From a bacterium (GTDB taxonomy: Bacteria > SAR324 > XYD2-FULL-50-16), in assembly GCA_024275165.1 (NCBI GenBank), contig JAJRZQ010000037.1, forward strand, positions 124,001 through 188,000: a DNA stretch of 64,000 bases, written 5' to 3'. The number at the start of each line of letters is the position of its first letter. Position 1 is the stretch's first letter. This document shows positions 47,752 through 57,042 of the stretch, piece after piece. Below the pieces are notes generated by a model. That model was not told where the DNA came from. It saw only the letters and a program-made list of their open reading frames with translations, and ran no database searches. Position numbers and translations under genes: made by a program.

Positions 47752-48100
47752 ATGTTTGCAGGATTGGCACTGGCCGATTTTGTACCCTTTAACCGTAAAT
47801 TTGTATTTTAAACTGTCACTACTACAAATAATACAATGACTGTATTCCGGTCTTGCTACCGCTTTGGTTTGCGCTTTGTCATATACTCCCTTAAAACCTT
47901 TGCCTATACCAACTCATTGTAAGTTGTGCTGTCAAAAGAATGTTTATTTATTAAAATCAGAATGCTCAATCAAATTAATTTTTTTTGGTTTTATGCCAAA
48001 CAAACCGACAGCCCCTTTCTGCGCAGGTGCTCTTTAAGTACAAAAAACCTTTAAGTTACCCTGGACTGTTACTAGCCTAGGTCACCCCAGATTTAAACGG

Positions 48101-49162
48101 TTACCATCCTAGATCATTTAGGAGGTTGTAAGATTGGCACATTTCAGGTGCCGCAGTCTTTGGATTGATTAAATTTGTGCGTAGATCGACCAAAGTTGAA
48201 TGATTGTATAATAGTTCTGGTTCAGTATCAAATAAGTTACTATAATTCCCTTCTAGCTTTTCTTCAGTGCCGCAACATAATGTCATCTTACCTTGCATAT
48301 CGCAATTGATTCTTTGCCACAACTGCACACAGCGTTTTTCAACATTTTCTGTTTGCACGATTTCTGGCCAAAGACAAAAATTTGGAATTTCTTTATCTAG
48401 CCTTGTTCGCAAGTTGATATAGTCTTGGTTGTAATCATCCACCAATTCCTCAAGGCTTGGATCTACGCCCATAGGCCGGTAATTCCAAAAGCGGTAACTT
48501 AAACTCCCTGATTGGTGGAAAAACTTTACCGTTTCTAGTATTTCATCCGCTTGATTTTCTAACATACTTTTGGTGAGAACCATGCTCATATGAACAGGAA
48601 AAATACTATTAATCTTTTGGATATTCTTTTTTAAATGATCCATATTTTCGTCGTAGACCGAAATACTAATTCGACTTACTCCCGCATTTTTCAGCGCCTC
48701 GATTTTTTCTGCTAAGGAGATTCCATTGGTGGTGACATTGGTCAAATGACCGTTCTTGGATAAAAATTCAATAATTTGCACAAAATCTTTAACTAGCAAG
48801 GGTTCGCCACCGAGTAGGTCAATCAAAACGCAGTTTTTAAAGAGGGGATTTTTCATAATCTGCTTTATCTTTTCAAGGGTCGCTTCATTTGTCGCTATAT
48901 TTTTTCGCCCCTCCTTCATTACATTTTCGGCACTGCAATATTGGCATTTCAAATTGCACCGAGGCGTTAAAAAAATAGACCCGATCTGAGGGGTATATTT
49001 TTTTAAGGGAATGTAGGCCCGCCGACCATACAAACGGTAGTTAAAATAGTTCAATACCTTTGGTGCAGTGTTGAGAAAATTGATCCTACGAATCATTTCG
49101 AAATAATATGAAAACTTAGACATTAAAGTCACCTTGAAAGCTGTGCCAAATCTGCTTGACAT
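48101..49162 (-). CDS. radical SAM protein
   Basis: 'IFLTPRCNLKCQYCSAENVMKEG' (CxxxCxxC), 'LIDLLGGEPLLVKDFVQIIEFLSKNGHLTNVTTNGI', C-terminal cysteines. Start may be 49123. Confidence 0.85.
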   Translation of the reverse strand: MSSRFGTAFKVTLMSKFSYYFEMIRRINFLNTAPKVLNYFNYRLYGRRAYIPLKKYTPQIGSIFLTPRCNLKCQYCSAENVMKEGRKNIATNEATLEKIKQIMKNPLFKNCVLIDLLGGEPLLVKDFVQIIEFLSKNGHLTNVTTNGISLAEKIEALKNAGVSRISISVYDENMDHLKKNIQKINSIFPVHMSMVLTKSMLENQADEILETVKFFHQSGSLSYRFWNYRPMGVDPSLEELVDDYNQDYINLRTRLDKEIPNFCLWPEIVQTENVEKRCVQLWQRINCDMQGKMTLCCGTEEKLEGNYSNLFDTEPELLYNHSTLVDLRTNLINPKTAAPEMCQSYNLLNDLGW

Positions 49163-49626
49163 CGGCTGTTATTACATTTTTAAGTAGATACATCAAAAAA
49201 ACCAGAATGCCCTACAATCTGCTGGAATTAAAGAATAAATAACACCCCCCCGTTTCATCCCTGTTTTTCTCGCTGATCGTAATTCACCGGAGTTAGGGTC
49301 GTTTCCCTTACCCTAGGCGGATTCATCCTCTTTTTCTAAATCTCTGATACCTGCGACTTCGCTTGAAAAAGAGAAGGTGCTTTTCTACCTTGCTTCCCTC
49401 TTGCGATTACATGGCTAATTAAAGCTTTTTCTTTGGAGTCAAGTTGAGTTTTAACCACATCTATGCCGGTGGCGTCCGTGTCATATTCCCGCAGTTTAGA
49501 CAATTAATAATTGTTTTTAAATCTCCGGCTTCTATGGATGCCCTTTGCCACAAAGAAAGCATTTTGGATAATCTGTCATTAACTTACCTCAAGGATGTGG
49601 GTGGTGGATGAAACAATCCTTTTTGC

Positions 49627-51036
49627 TTACACCTCGTTAGAGCGGTTAAAGTCATCTTGCAGCCGCTCAATATCATCCTCGCCTAAGTACTTCCCCTGCT
49701 GCACCTCAATAATCTCTAAGGGAAGTTTTCCCCGATTTTCTAAGCGATGCACTGCTGTTTGAGGGATAAAGACCGATTCGTTTTCCGCTAAAAAAAGGGT
49801 TTCTTGGTTCCTGGTGACCACCGCCGCCCCTTGAGTGACAATCCAATGCTCGGCACGGTTAAAATGACGCTGCAAAGAAAGGCGTTTTCCAGGGGTGACC
49901 CGAATGCTTTTGATCTTGATTCCCGGTTGCTCAAAGAGAATTTGATAGGTGCCCCAGGGCCGCAACACCTTGGTATGGTGACGGAATTCAACTCGATTAT
50001 CTTGTTTTAGCTGATCCACCAACTGCTTGACCTCTTGGGCACGGCTCATATCGCAAACCAACAGGGCATCATCGGTTTCTACGATAATCATATTTTTAAG
50101 CCCCAACCCGGCGATCAGCCGCTTTTGGCCCAAGATCAAACAATTTTCACTATCACGAAGAATTACATTTCCCTGCGAAACATTGCCTTGAGGGTCTTTG
50201 GGCCTGATTTGATAAATACTCTCCCAACTGCCTAAATCGCTCCATTGTAAATCAAAGGTCACGGTAGCGACCCGTTGGGATTTTTCCAAGATAGCGTAGT
50301 CAATGGAATTCGCTTGAACCTGATTGTAGCATTGGGCAATATCAAGGTTGTAGTTGGGACCCTTGCCTTGGGGGAAAAAACACTGATACAATTCCCCGCA
50401 GTAACTTTGAAACTCCTCTAAAAGAACGCGCGGAGTAGAAAGAAAAATTCCCGCGTTCCAGCTGTAGCTACCCTCTTTTAAATAAGCGACCGCCTGTACA
50501 AGGTCGGGTTTTTCATGAAAAGCGGCAACCTTATTACCTATTTCCAAAGCTTCCCCAGCCTTGATATAGCCATAACCCGTCTCAGGCCGATCCGGCTTAA
50601 CCCCAAAAGTGACCAGCCAGCCTTGATTGGCGAGCTTTTCCCCCTGGCGCAGATAGGCTAAAAAAGCTTCTTCTGGCTGAATCAGGTGGTCTGCCGGGGC
50701 GATCAGCACAGGTTTATCGTAGTCTTCTTCCTTAATCTGCGAAAGAGCCCAAAGAATCGCCGGTGCCGTGTTCATTCCCTTGGGCTCTAAAAGGATGTTT
50801 TTTTCAGGTAAGGTCAGCTGAATTTGTTCTAATTGCTGGTGAATCTCTAAATCATGATTCTTTGAACCAACGATGTAGGTCAGGCCTGGCTCCATCAGGG
50901 GCTCCATCCGGCGAAAAGTCTCTTGAAACAAAGATTCTTCTGTATCTCCCAAACTAAGAAATTGTTTCGGGGATAGGGTTCGGCTCATGGGCCATAAACG
51001 GCTACCCGAGCCCCCGGCGATAAGAATAACGATCAT
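49627..51036 (-). CDS. manC: mannose-1-phosphate guanylyltransferase / mannose-6-phosphate isomerase
   Basis: 'VILIAGGSGSRLWPMSRTLSPKQFLSLGDTEESLFQETFRR', 'LIAPADHLI', 'RPWGTYQILFEQPGIKIKSIRVTPGKRLSLQRHFNRAEHWIVTQGAA'. Confidence 0.95.
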   Translation of the reverse strand: MIVILIAGGSGSRLWPMSRTLSPKQFLSLGDTEESLFQETFRRMEPLMEPGLTYIVGSKNHDLEIHQQLEQIQLTLPEKNILLEPKGMNTAPAILWALSQIKEEDYDKPVLIAPADHLIQPEEAFLAYLRQGEKLANQGWLVTFGVKPDRPETGYGYIKAGEALEIGNKVAAFHEKPDLVQAVAYLKEGSYSWNAGIFLSTPRVLLEEFQSYCGELYQCFFPQGKGPNYNLDIAQCYNQVQANSIDYAILEKSQRVATVTFDLQWSDLGSWESIYQIRPKDPQGNVSQGNVILRDSENCLILGQKRLIAGLGLKNMIIVETDDALLVCDMSRAQEVKQLVDQLKQDNRVEFRHHTKVLRPWGTYQILFEQPGIKIKSIRVTPGKRLSLQRHFNRAEHWIVTQGAAVVTRNQETLFLAENESVFIPQTAVHRLENRGKLPLEIIEVQQGKYLGEDDIERLQDDFNRSNEV

Positions 51037-51191
51037 AAACTTCCAAAGAAAAATAAAGATTGACTATCAGTTTCACTCAAATCCAGAGATTTGGTCAAGG
51101 AAAGGGCAGTAGTAAGGCTAAAGAAAGTAAATCGACAAAATTCCTCTTCTCGGTTAGATTAAGGGATAAAAACAGTTTCATTGACCCAATT

Positions 51192-51773
51192 ATGTTTAAT
51201 ATCCAGCAATATTTTCAAGAGAGCCTCGCGGTAAAAAACCGTTTTTTTGCCAACCCCAACTTAATGGAAACTTTGCGACAAGCTTGTCAACTTTGCGCAA
51301 ATACCTACCAACAAGGCGGCAAACTCCTCCTTGCCGGCAATGGTGGCAGCGCCGCCGACGCGCAGCATATTGCAGCCGAACTGGTCAGCCGTTTTCTCTA
51401 TGATCGCCCTGGCCTGCCCGCCATCGCCTTAACGACCGACACCTCGATTTTAACCGCCGTGGGAAATGACTATGGTTATGAAGCCATTTTCTCCAGACAA
51501 GTTGAGGCCTTAGGCCAGGCAGGCGATGTCTTCCTCGCTATTTCCACCTCGGGCCATTCACCCAACATCTTAAAAGCGCTCCATGTAGCCCATGCTAAAG
51601 GCTTAAAAACCATCGGTTTAAGTGGGGAGAACCCCTCTCCCATGCAAGAAAGTTGTGACCTCCTCCTCCAAGTCCCCTCAACCACCACCTCTTGGATTCA
51701 AGAAGTCCATATCATGATCGGGCATATTCTTTGCGCTTATGTGGAAACGGAACTCTTTCCGAAAACAGATTAG
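51192..51773 (+). CDS. gmhA: D-sedoheptulose-7-phosphate isomerase-like (SIS domain)
   Basis: 'GGKLLLAGNGGSAADAQHIAAELVSRFLYDRPGLPAIALTTDTSILTAVGNDYGYEAIFSRQVEALGQAGDVFLAISTSGHSPNIL'; ATG at 51192. Confidence 0.85.
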   Translation: MFNIQQYFQESLAVKNRFFANPNLMETLRQACQLCANTYQQGGKLLLAGNGGSAADAQHIAAELVSRFLYDRPGLPAIALTTDTSILTAVGNDYGYEAIFSRQVEALGQAGDVFLAISTSGHSPNILKALHVAHAKGLKTIGLSGENPSPMQESCDLLLQVPSTTTSWIQEVHIMIGHILCAYVETELFPKTD

Positions 51774-52756
51774 CTTTGAGCCTGATTCGCCAAATAGGCC
51801 TTCCAAGTGGAGGAAAGAATCGGCTCTAAAGCACTAAATTTTGGCACCCAACCCAGTTTTTCTTGGGCCAAGGCATAATCGGCCAACACACTGCAAGGGT
51901 CTCCCTCGCGGCGACCTACGACCTTATAGGGAACCTTTTTCCCAGAAATTTGCTCTGCTTCTTGAATGATTTCCAAAACCGTATGGGCCGCCCCCGTGCC
52001 CAGGTTGACCGTCAGGTTCTCCCCCCCTTGATTTAAATGCCCTGCCGCCAATCGGTGCGCCCTGGCCAAGTCCGTGACATGGATATAATCTCGCTCCCCA
52101 GTGCCATCTTTGGTATTATAGTCCTGGCCAAAAACCCGCAACTCGTCGCGTTCCCCCAGCAAGGCCTCCATCACAAGGGGGATCAAATTAGCGGGGTTCT
52201 GCTCCAATCCGGTAATCCGCCCTCTCAAGTCGTAACCAGCCGCGTTGAAATAGCGCAACACCACAAACCGCAAGCCCTTCAGCTGAGCAAACCAAGCGAG
52301 GTTCTGCTCAAAACTCAGTTTCGTATAGCCATAATAGTTCATGGGGTTTGTTGGATGCCCTTCATCCAAGGGGAGGTATTGAGGGTTGCCGTACACCGCC
52401 GCAGTGGAAGAAAAAATTAGGTTTTTGCTCGGACTTTGGGCCATTTCTTCCAACAAAACCTGCCCTCCCCCCAGGTTTTGCTGGCAGTAAAGCTCCGGCT
52501 TTACCATGGACTCCCCTGCCGCCTTTTTGGCGGCCAGATACACTACGCTTTGATACCCCTCTCGCAAAAGTTCTTGTAATAACGCACGATCCAACAAATC
52601 CCCTTCCACAAAGCGAGCCTGAGGGTGCAAATTTTGTCGCAAACCACTACTGAGGTTATCCAAGATGGTGACCCGCCAACCTTGATCTATTAGCTCAAAG
52701 ACCACATGGCTGCCAATATAGCCTGCGCCCCCAATGACTAAAACATTTTTTTCCAT
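51770..52756 (-). CDS. galE: UDP-glucose 4-epimerase
   Basis: 'VLVIGGAGYIGSHVVFELIDQGWRVTILDNLSSGLRQNLHP', 'NPMNYYGYTKLSFEQ', 'LRYFNAAGYDLRGRITGLEQNPANLIPLVMEAL'. Confidence 0.95.
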   Translation of the reverse strand: MEKNVLVIGGAGYIGSHVVFELIDQGWRVTILDNLSSGLRQNLHPQARFVEGDLLDRALLQELLREGYQSVVYLAAKKAAGESMVKPELYCQQNLGGGQVLLEEMAQSPSKNLIFSSTAAVYGNPQYLPLDEGHPTNPMNYYGYTKLSFEQNLAWFAQLKGLRFVVLRYFNAAGYDLRGRITGLEQNPANLIPLVMEALLGERDELRVFGQDYNTKDGTGERDYIHVTDLARAHRLAAGHLNQGGENLTVNLGTGAAHTVLEIIQEAEQISGKKVPYKVVGRREGDPCSVLADYALAQEKLGWVPKFSALEPILSSTWKAYLANQAQS

Positions 52757-52959
52757 TTTTTACCCTCGCAATTTCCCCTGCTTGTATCATTCATGCCCCG
52801 CTCCGTCTAGCAGCCCCTGGCAGGAAAAAGCCACACTTTTGCTTGACGGAGGCGAGAGATAAAAGAAATTATCAAGCTCAAGTTCTACCTACTGGCAGCT
52901 TTTTACCCACTACCCATCAACAAGCGATTTCTTTTCACAATACCTTGGCCAGCCTGCCC

Positions 52960-53946
52960 ATGAATCACCCAAATATCGCTATTCTTCTCGCCGCTTACAA
53001 TGGGGGGCGCTATCTAACCGAGCAGGTTGAGTCCATTTTAGCCCAAAGCTATCCTGATTTTACCCTACATCTTTTTGATGACGCCAGTAGCGACAACACC
53101 CCGAAGCTCTGCCAAGCGTTGGCGGCAAAAGACCCCCGAATTCAAAGCCACCGCAACCCCGTAAACTTAGGCATCATCGCAAACATCTCCCAGGCCTTAG
53201 AGCAGGTAAAAGCGGATATCTACTTGCTGGCGGATCAAGACGACATTTGGGAACCGCATAAGCTGAGCCACCTGCTCAAGCTGCTAAAGCCAAAAGAAAT
53301 CATCATGGCCTTTAGCGACCTGGCTTTAATTGATGCCCAAGGACAAGAAATCGGGCCTTCCTTCTGGGCAAGTCAAGGCATCGACCCCGACTGGGGAACC
53401 CAGCCCGAAGTATTAGCCCTCCGCGCCACTGTTACCGGCTGCGCTATGGCTTTTAAAAAACGCTTACTTGAAATCGCCTTGCCCATTCCCTCTCAAGCAA
53501 GCATGCATGATCAATGGCTCGCTTTTTTTGCCGCCTACCTCAGCCAGGTGACCTATAGTAAGCAACCGCTGGTACGCTATCGCCAACATGGCGGAAACCT
53601 CATCGGCGCTTTGGAGGGGCCCAAAGCCCAGCGAGAAAAGCGCTACCAAGACTTCGTCGGCTATAGCCAATTTCACAAAAAGAAATGGAGCGATTTTCTC
53701 GCAGTGAAGGAGCAACTCCAATTATATGCGCAACGATTGAGCGAACAGGGACATGAAATTCCCTCTTACCTGCAACGGGATCTGGATTTTTACCATGCCT
53801 TAGTGGAACGGCAATGGTTGAAGGGATTAAAACTGGCTATGTTTGGCCAGCACAAAACAGGGCACAGCTTTTTTCGCACCTGGCTGACCGCCTTCACCTT
53901 TCCCCTGCTCTACTTTTTTGTGCTTAAAAGAAACTCAAAAGCTTAA
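52960..53946 (+). CDS. family 2 glycosyltransferase (rhamnosyltransferase-like)
   Basis: 'IAILLAAYNGGRYLTEQVESILAQSYPDFTLHLFDDASSDNTPKLCQALA...IYLLADQDDIWEPHKLSHLL'; ATG at 52960. Confidence 0.9.
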   Translation: MNHPNIAILLAAYNGGRYLTEQVESILAQSYPDFTLHLFDDASSDNTPKLCQALAAKDPRIQSHRNPVNLGIIANISQALEQVKADIYLLADQDDIWEPHKLSHLLKLLKPKEIIMAFSDLALIDAQGQEIGPSFWASQGIDPDWGTQPEVLALRATVTGCAMAFKKRLLEIALPIPSQASMHDQWLAFFAAYLSQVTYSKQPLVRYRQHGGNLIGALEGPKAQREKRYQDFVGYSQFHKKKWSDFLAVKEQLQLYAQRLSEQGHEIPSYLQRDLDFYHALVERQWLKGLKLAMFGQHKTGHSFFRTWLTAFTFPLLYFFVLKRNSKA

Positions 53947-54925
53947 CGGCGCCGCGAATAGAAAGATCTAAAAGACTTCCCCCCGCTTTGCCGAGGCGGC
54001 ATAGCCCCTGTAAGGCTAAAGCGGGTGCCCCTTGACTATAGGCAGGCAGCCACTGACCTAAGAGTTTGATCTTCTGATCCGCTGCCGCCCTGTTACCTGT
54101 TTTTAAGTCCAAGGCGATTTCAGGGAGCAGGGTTTGGGCTAAAAGGCGCAAATCAACCGCTTCATCTTCCTTAACCCAGCCTTTGTTTTGCCCCTCTTGG
54201 TGAGCCCAAACCAAAAGATCATGCTCTTCATAAAAGCGACTGCAATCATTCCCCGCCTTGACCGAGGCGTTTTCCCCATGACGGCGATAACGAAAAAGCA
54301 CCTGATCGGTAGCGGCAATGGAATAGCCCGCCAAAAGCGCCCGAAACCAATATTCCCAATCGAGCGCAAGGCCCAAATTGGCGTTGAAATAGCCCACCTG
54401 CTGAACCAATTGCGTGCGATAAATCACACTGGGACAGCAGAAATAATTTCCCCCCTGCAAAAGCCGGTATTCTTCTTTTAAAGGGCGGGTATACTGGCCG
54501 GGTTGAAAAAAGCGTTTTTTCTTAAACGCTTCCTGAGGCGAATTAAAAACTCGGCTCCGCGCGTCAATGGCCTTTGCGGGGCAGTGCCCCAAGGCCGCTT
54601 GCGGAAAGGCATCCATCAATGCGACCATCTCCGCAAAATAGTCAGGCTCTAATTCATCGTCACAGTGCGTTAAGGTAAAATAAGGGGTTTTCACCTGGGC
54701 AAAGGCCCGATTCCAGGCCTGGGCAATCCCTCCATTGGGAAAGGGAAGGATCTCTAAAGGCAGACGCGACAAAAAGCCCTCCGCTATTTTTAAAGAATCG
54801 TCGGTAGAGCCATCATCGGCCAAAAGCACCACAAAATCCTTGTAGCTTTGCCCTTCCAAACTTTCTAGTATCTTGGCCAAAAAAGGGGCCCCATTATAGT
54901 TCGGGATAAAGCAAGTAACCTGCAT
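53924..54925 (-). CDS. family 2 glycosyltransferase
   Basis: 'VTCFIPNYNGAPFLAKILESLEGQSYKDFVVLLADDGSTDDSLKIAEGFL', 'FTLTHCDDELEPDYF'. Confidence 0.9.
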   Translation of the reverse strand: MQVTCFIPNYNGAPFLAKILESLEGQSYKDFVVLLADDGSTDDSLKIAEGFLSRLPLEILPFPNGGIAQAWNRAFAQVKTPYFTLTHCDDELEPDYFAEMVALMDAFPQAALGHCPAKAIDARSRVFNSPQEAFKKKRFFQPGQYTRPLKEEYRLLQGGNYFCCPSVIYRTQLVQQVGYFNANLGLALDWEYWFRALLAGYSIAATDQVLFRYRRHGENASVKAGNDCSRFYEEHDLLVWAHQEGQNKGWVKEDEAVDLRLLAQTLLPEIALDLKTGNRAAADQKIKLLGQWLPAYSQGAPALALQGLCRLGKAGGSLLDLSIRGAVKLLSFF

Positions 54926-54929
54926 GGGG

Positions 54930-55274
54930 CTATTTCTTACCAGAATGAGTCAAACGATATTCCATAATGGCCATTTGTCGGGTCAACTCGGTAATCGTAA
55001 TACTCGAGCGAATATGCTTCAGCCGCTGGTTAAAGGCATGGTAAAACAAAACAGCAATGCCAACATAAACAATCAGGTCAACCCCCCGTTGGATCCCCAT
55101 CCATTGGGCAAGATGAACGGTGATATCTGGATAAACCACCACCACTAAGGCTAGAGTCCAAAAACCTAGCCGAAAGAGCAACTCCGTAAAATGGATCTTC
55201 CCTCGCAACTTTTTTTTGCTCAGAGCAATCAAGTAAATCAGGTAAAAAAGCGCGAAAAAGAGTTGAAACAGCAT
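54930..55274 (-). CDS. DUF2304-like small membrane protein
   Basis: 114 aa, three hydrophobic helices, 'KKKLRGKIHFTELLFRLGFWTLALVVVVYPDITVHLAQWMGIQRGVDLIVYVGIAVLFYHAF', directly downstream of a DPM-like GT2. Confidence 0.75.
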   Translation of the reverse strand: MLFQLFFALFYLIYLIALSKKKLRGKIHFTELLFRLGFWTLALVVVVYPDITVHLAQWMGIQRGVDLIVYVGIAVLFYHAFNQRLKHIRSSITITELTRQMAIMEYRLTHSGKK

Positions 55275-55276
55275 GG

Positions 55277-55984
55277 CTAGTTATCGAAACGGGAAAAGAA
55301 CAGGTCGAGCAAAATCCGCACGCTGCCCCAGTTACTTTGCCCTTTGGACATGGAATACTCTGTGTATTTAATTTCCGTGGGGATCTCCTGGTATTTAAGC
55401 TTTGCCTGGGCAATCCATTCGAGAATTTCAGAAGCGTGGGACATACGGTCTTGCTGAATTTTCAACTTTTCCGCCGCTGCTCTACTTAAGATACGAAACC
55501 CGTTGTGGGTATCGGTTAGGCGGATGCCCGCGGTAAAGTTTGTAAAGAGAATCGCCAGCTTGAGAATGATCTTGCGGGTAAAGGGAACCGCTTGCGGCTT
55601 TAAAAAACGACTGCCAATTAATATATCCAATCCCTGCTCCCGCAAAATTTGCACTGCTTCGGGAATTAATTCAGCGGGATGCTGCCCGTCTGAATCCAGG
55701 GTAACAATTTCCGTTGCCCCTTCTTCCAACGCGAATTCCACCCCCGTTTGCAAGGCGGCGCCTTGCCCCCGATTAACGCAATGGCGTAAAACCAAGGCTT
55801 TTGTTTTCGAGGCTTGAGCAAAGGTATCATCATTCGAACCATCATCCACCACAATAATATGCTCCACAATGTTTAAGGTATCTTCAATCACCTGAGCGAT
55901 CATTGCCCCTTCGTTAAAGGCGGGCATCACCACATAAACCCCACTGAGGTCAGGGTCGGGTTGGATATTTGTTTCTTGAGTCAT
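55277..55984 (-). CDS. DPM1-like family 2 glycosyltransferase (polyprenyl-phosphate sugar synthase)
   Basis: 'VYVVMPAFNEGAMIAQVIEDTLN', 'IIVVDDGSNDDTFAQA', 'EIVTLDSDGQHPAELIPEAVQIL'. Confidence 0.9.
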   Translation of the reverse strand: MTQETNIQPDPDLSGVYVVMPAFNEGAMIAQVIEDTLNIVEHIIVVDDGSNDDTFAQASKTKALVLRHCVNRGQGAALQTGVEFALEEGATEIVTLDSDGQHPAELIPEAVQILREQGLDILIGSRFLKPQAVPFTRKIILKLAILFTNFTAGIRLTDTHNGFRILSRAAAEKLKIQQDRMSHASEILEWIAQAKLKYQEIPTEIKYTEYSMSKGQSNWGSVRILLDLFFSRFDN

Positions 55985-56037
55985 GGATTTTGAGATTATT
56001 TCTTTGTAAATTATGCAGATGACCTCGTTCCGTCAAG

Positions 56038-57042
56038 TCAAGCCCATTGGTCTGGGGGGCTGGGAGTCTTATAAAGGAGATAGAAAATCCCTCCACAAAG
56101 ATTACCCACCCAGAGGGCTAAAAAATAGAGGTTGAAAATCTCAGCCCCCTGCTCAATCCCCGCGGAGTGATAAAGCAAGGCAAAGGCCAAATGCCCGACC
56201 CCCATTCCCCCCGGGGCAAGCGGCAGGGTAATGACCAAAAGCCCCGTGACCACCAATACCGCATGGGCGACAAAGGGCCCGGGGGCTGGGTTGTAGGCCC
56301 CATCAATGAGCCAAAACATCCCCAAGATAATCCCATAATTCAGCACCGACAGGGCACAACTGCCCCAAACCAGTTTTGGGGCCCCTCTCAACCGCTCCAA
56401 ACTCTCCATGACCTTCAGCAAAAAGTTTTTCAAGGGCAAACGACCCGCCCAGCGGTGTAACAAGGCAAGCACAAAGGGCGGGGCATAGAGCAAGGCGCAA
56501 AGCCCCAAAAAGGAAATCAACCCTAAACCCAAAATAACCCAAAAATAAAGATGGAGTTCCGCCATCAAAGCAGGTTCAGCCCACCAACCCCAAAACCCGA
56601 TCAACAACGCCCCCCACAAAAAACCGACAAAGCCCAACAAACGATCCGCGATCAGGGAAAGAAAAAGCAAAGTCTTGCCCTCACCCGGTTTAAGCCGAAC
56701 AACATAATAGCCTTTCAACACATCCCCGGTCACCGAGCCCGGTAGCACCGCGTTAAAAAAATTACCGATGAAGGTGAGCAATAAGGCCTTGCTCCATTCC
56801 AAAGGCAAGTTCAAGGCAGTCAGGAGCAATTTCCAACGCCAAGCGGCAAGCCCGACAATAAAGACCAGATTGATACATACCAAAGCGACAAAAAAACGCG
56901 GTCGCTGGTAGACAATCGCCATGGAGGATAAATCAAAGCGACCTGAGTGGAAGAGATAATAAAATATCCCCACAACCAAGGTTAGCTTAAAAAGCCATAA
57001 AACAACTTTCTTCATGGTCACGACAAATCTCGAGGAGGCCAA
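56038..57042 (-). CDS. flippase-like / LPG_synthase_TM-type membrane protein
   Basis: 'NLVFIVGLAAWRWKLLLTALNLPLEWSKALLLTFIGNFFNAVLPGSVTGDVLKGYYVVRLKPGEGKTLLFLSLIADRLLGF', 'LPLAPGGMGVGHLAFALLY'. Confidence 0.8.
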   Translation of the reverse strand: MASSRFVVTMKKVVLWLFKLTLVVGIFYYLFHSGRFDLSSMAIVYQRPRFFVALVCINLVFIVGLAAWRWKLLLTALNLPLEWSKALLLTFIGNFFNAVLPGSVTGDVLKGYYVVRLKPGEGKTLLFLSLIADRLLGFVGFLWGALLIGFWGWWAEPALMAELHLYFWVILGLGLISFLGLCALLYAPPFVLALLHRWAGRLPLKNFLLKVMESLERLRGAPKLVWGSCALSVLNYGIILGMFWLIDGAYNPAPGPFVAHAVLVVTGLLVITLPLAPGGMGVGHLAFALLYHSAGIEQGAEIFNLYFLALWVGNLCGGIFYLLYKTPSPPDQWA

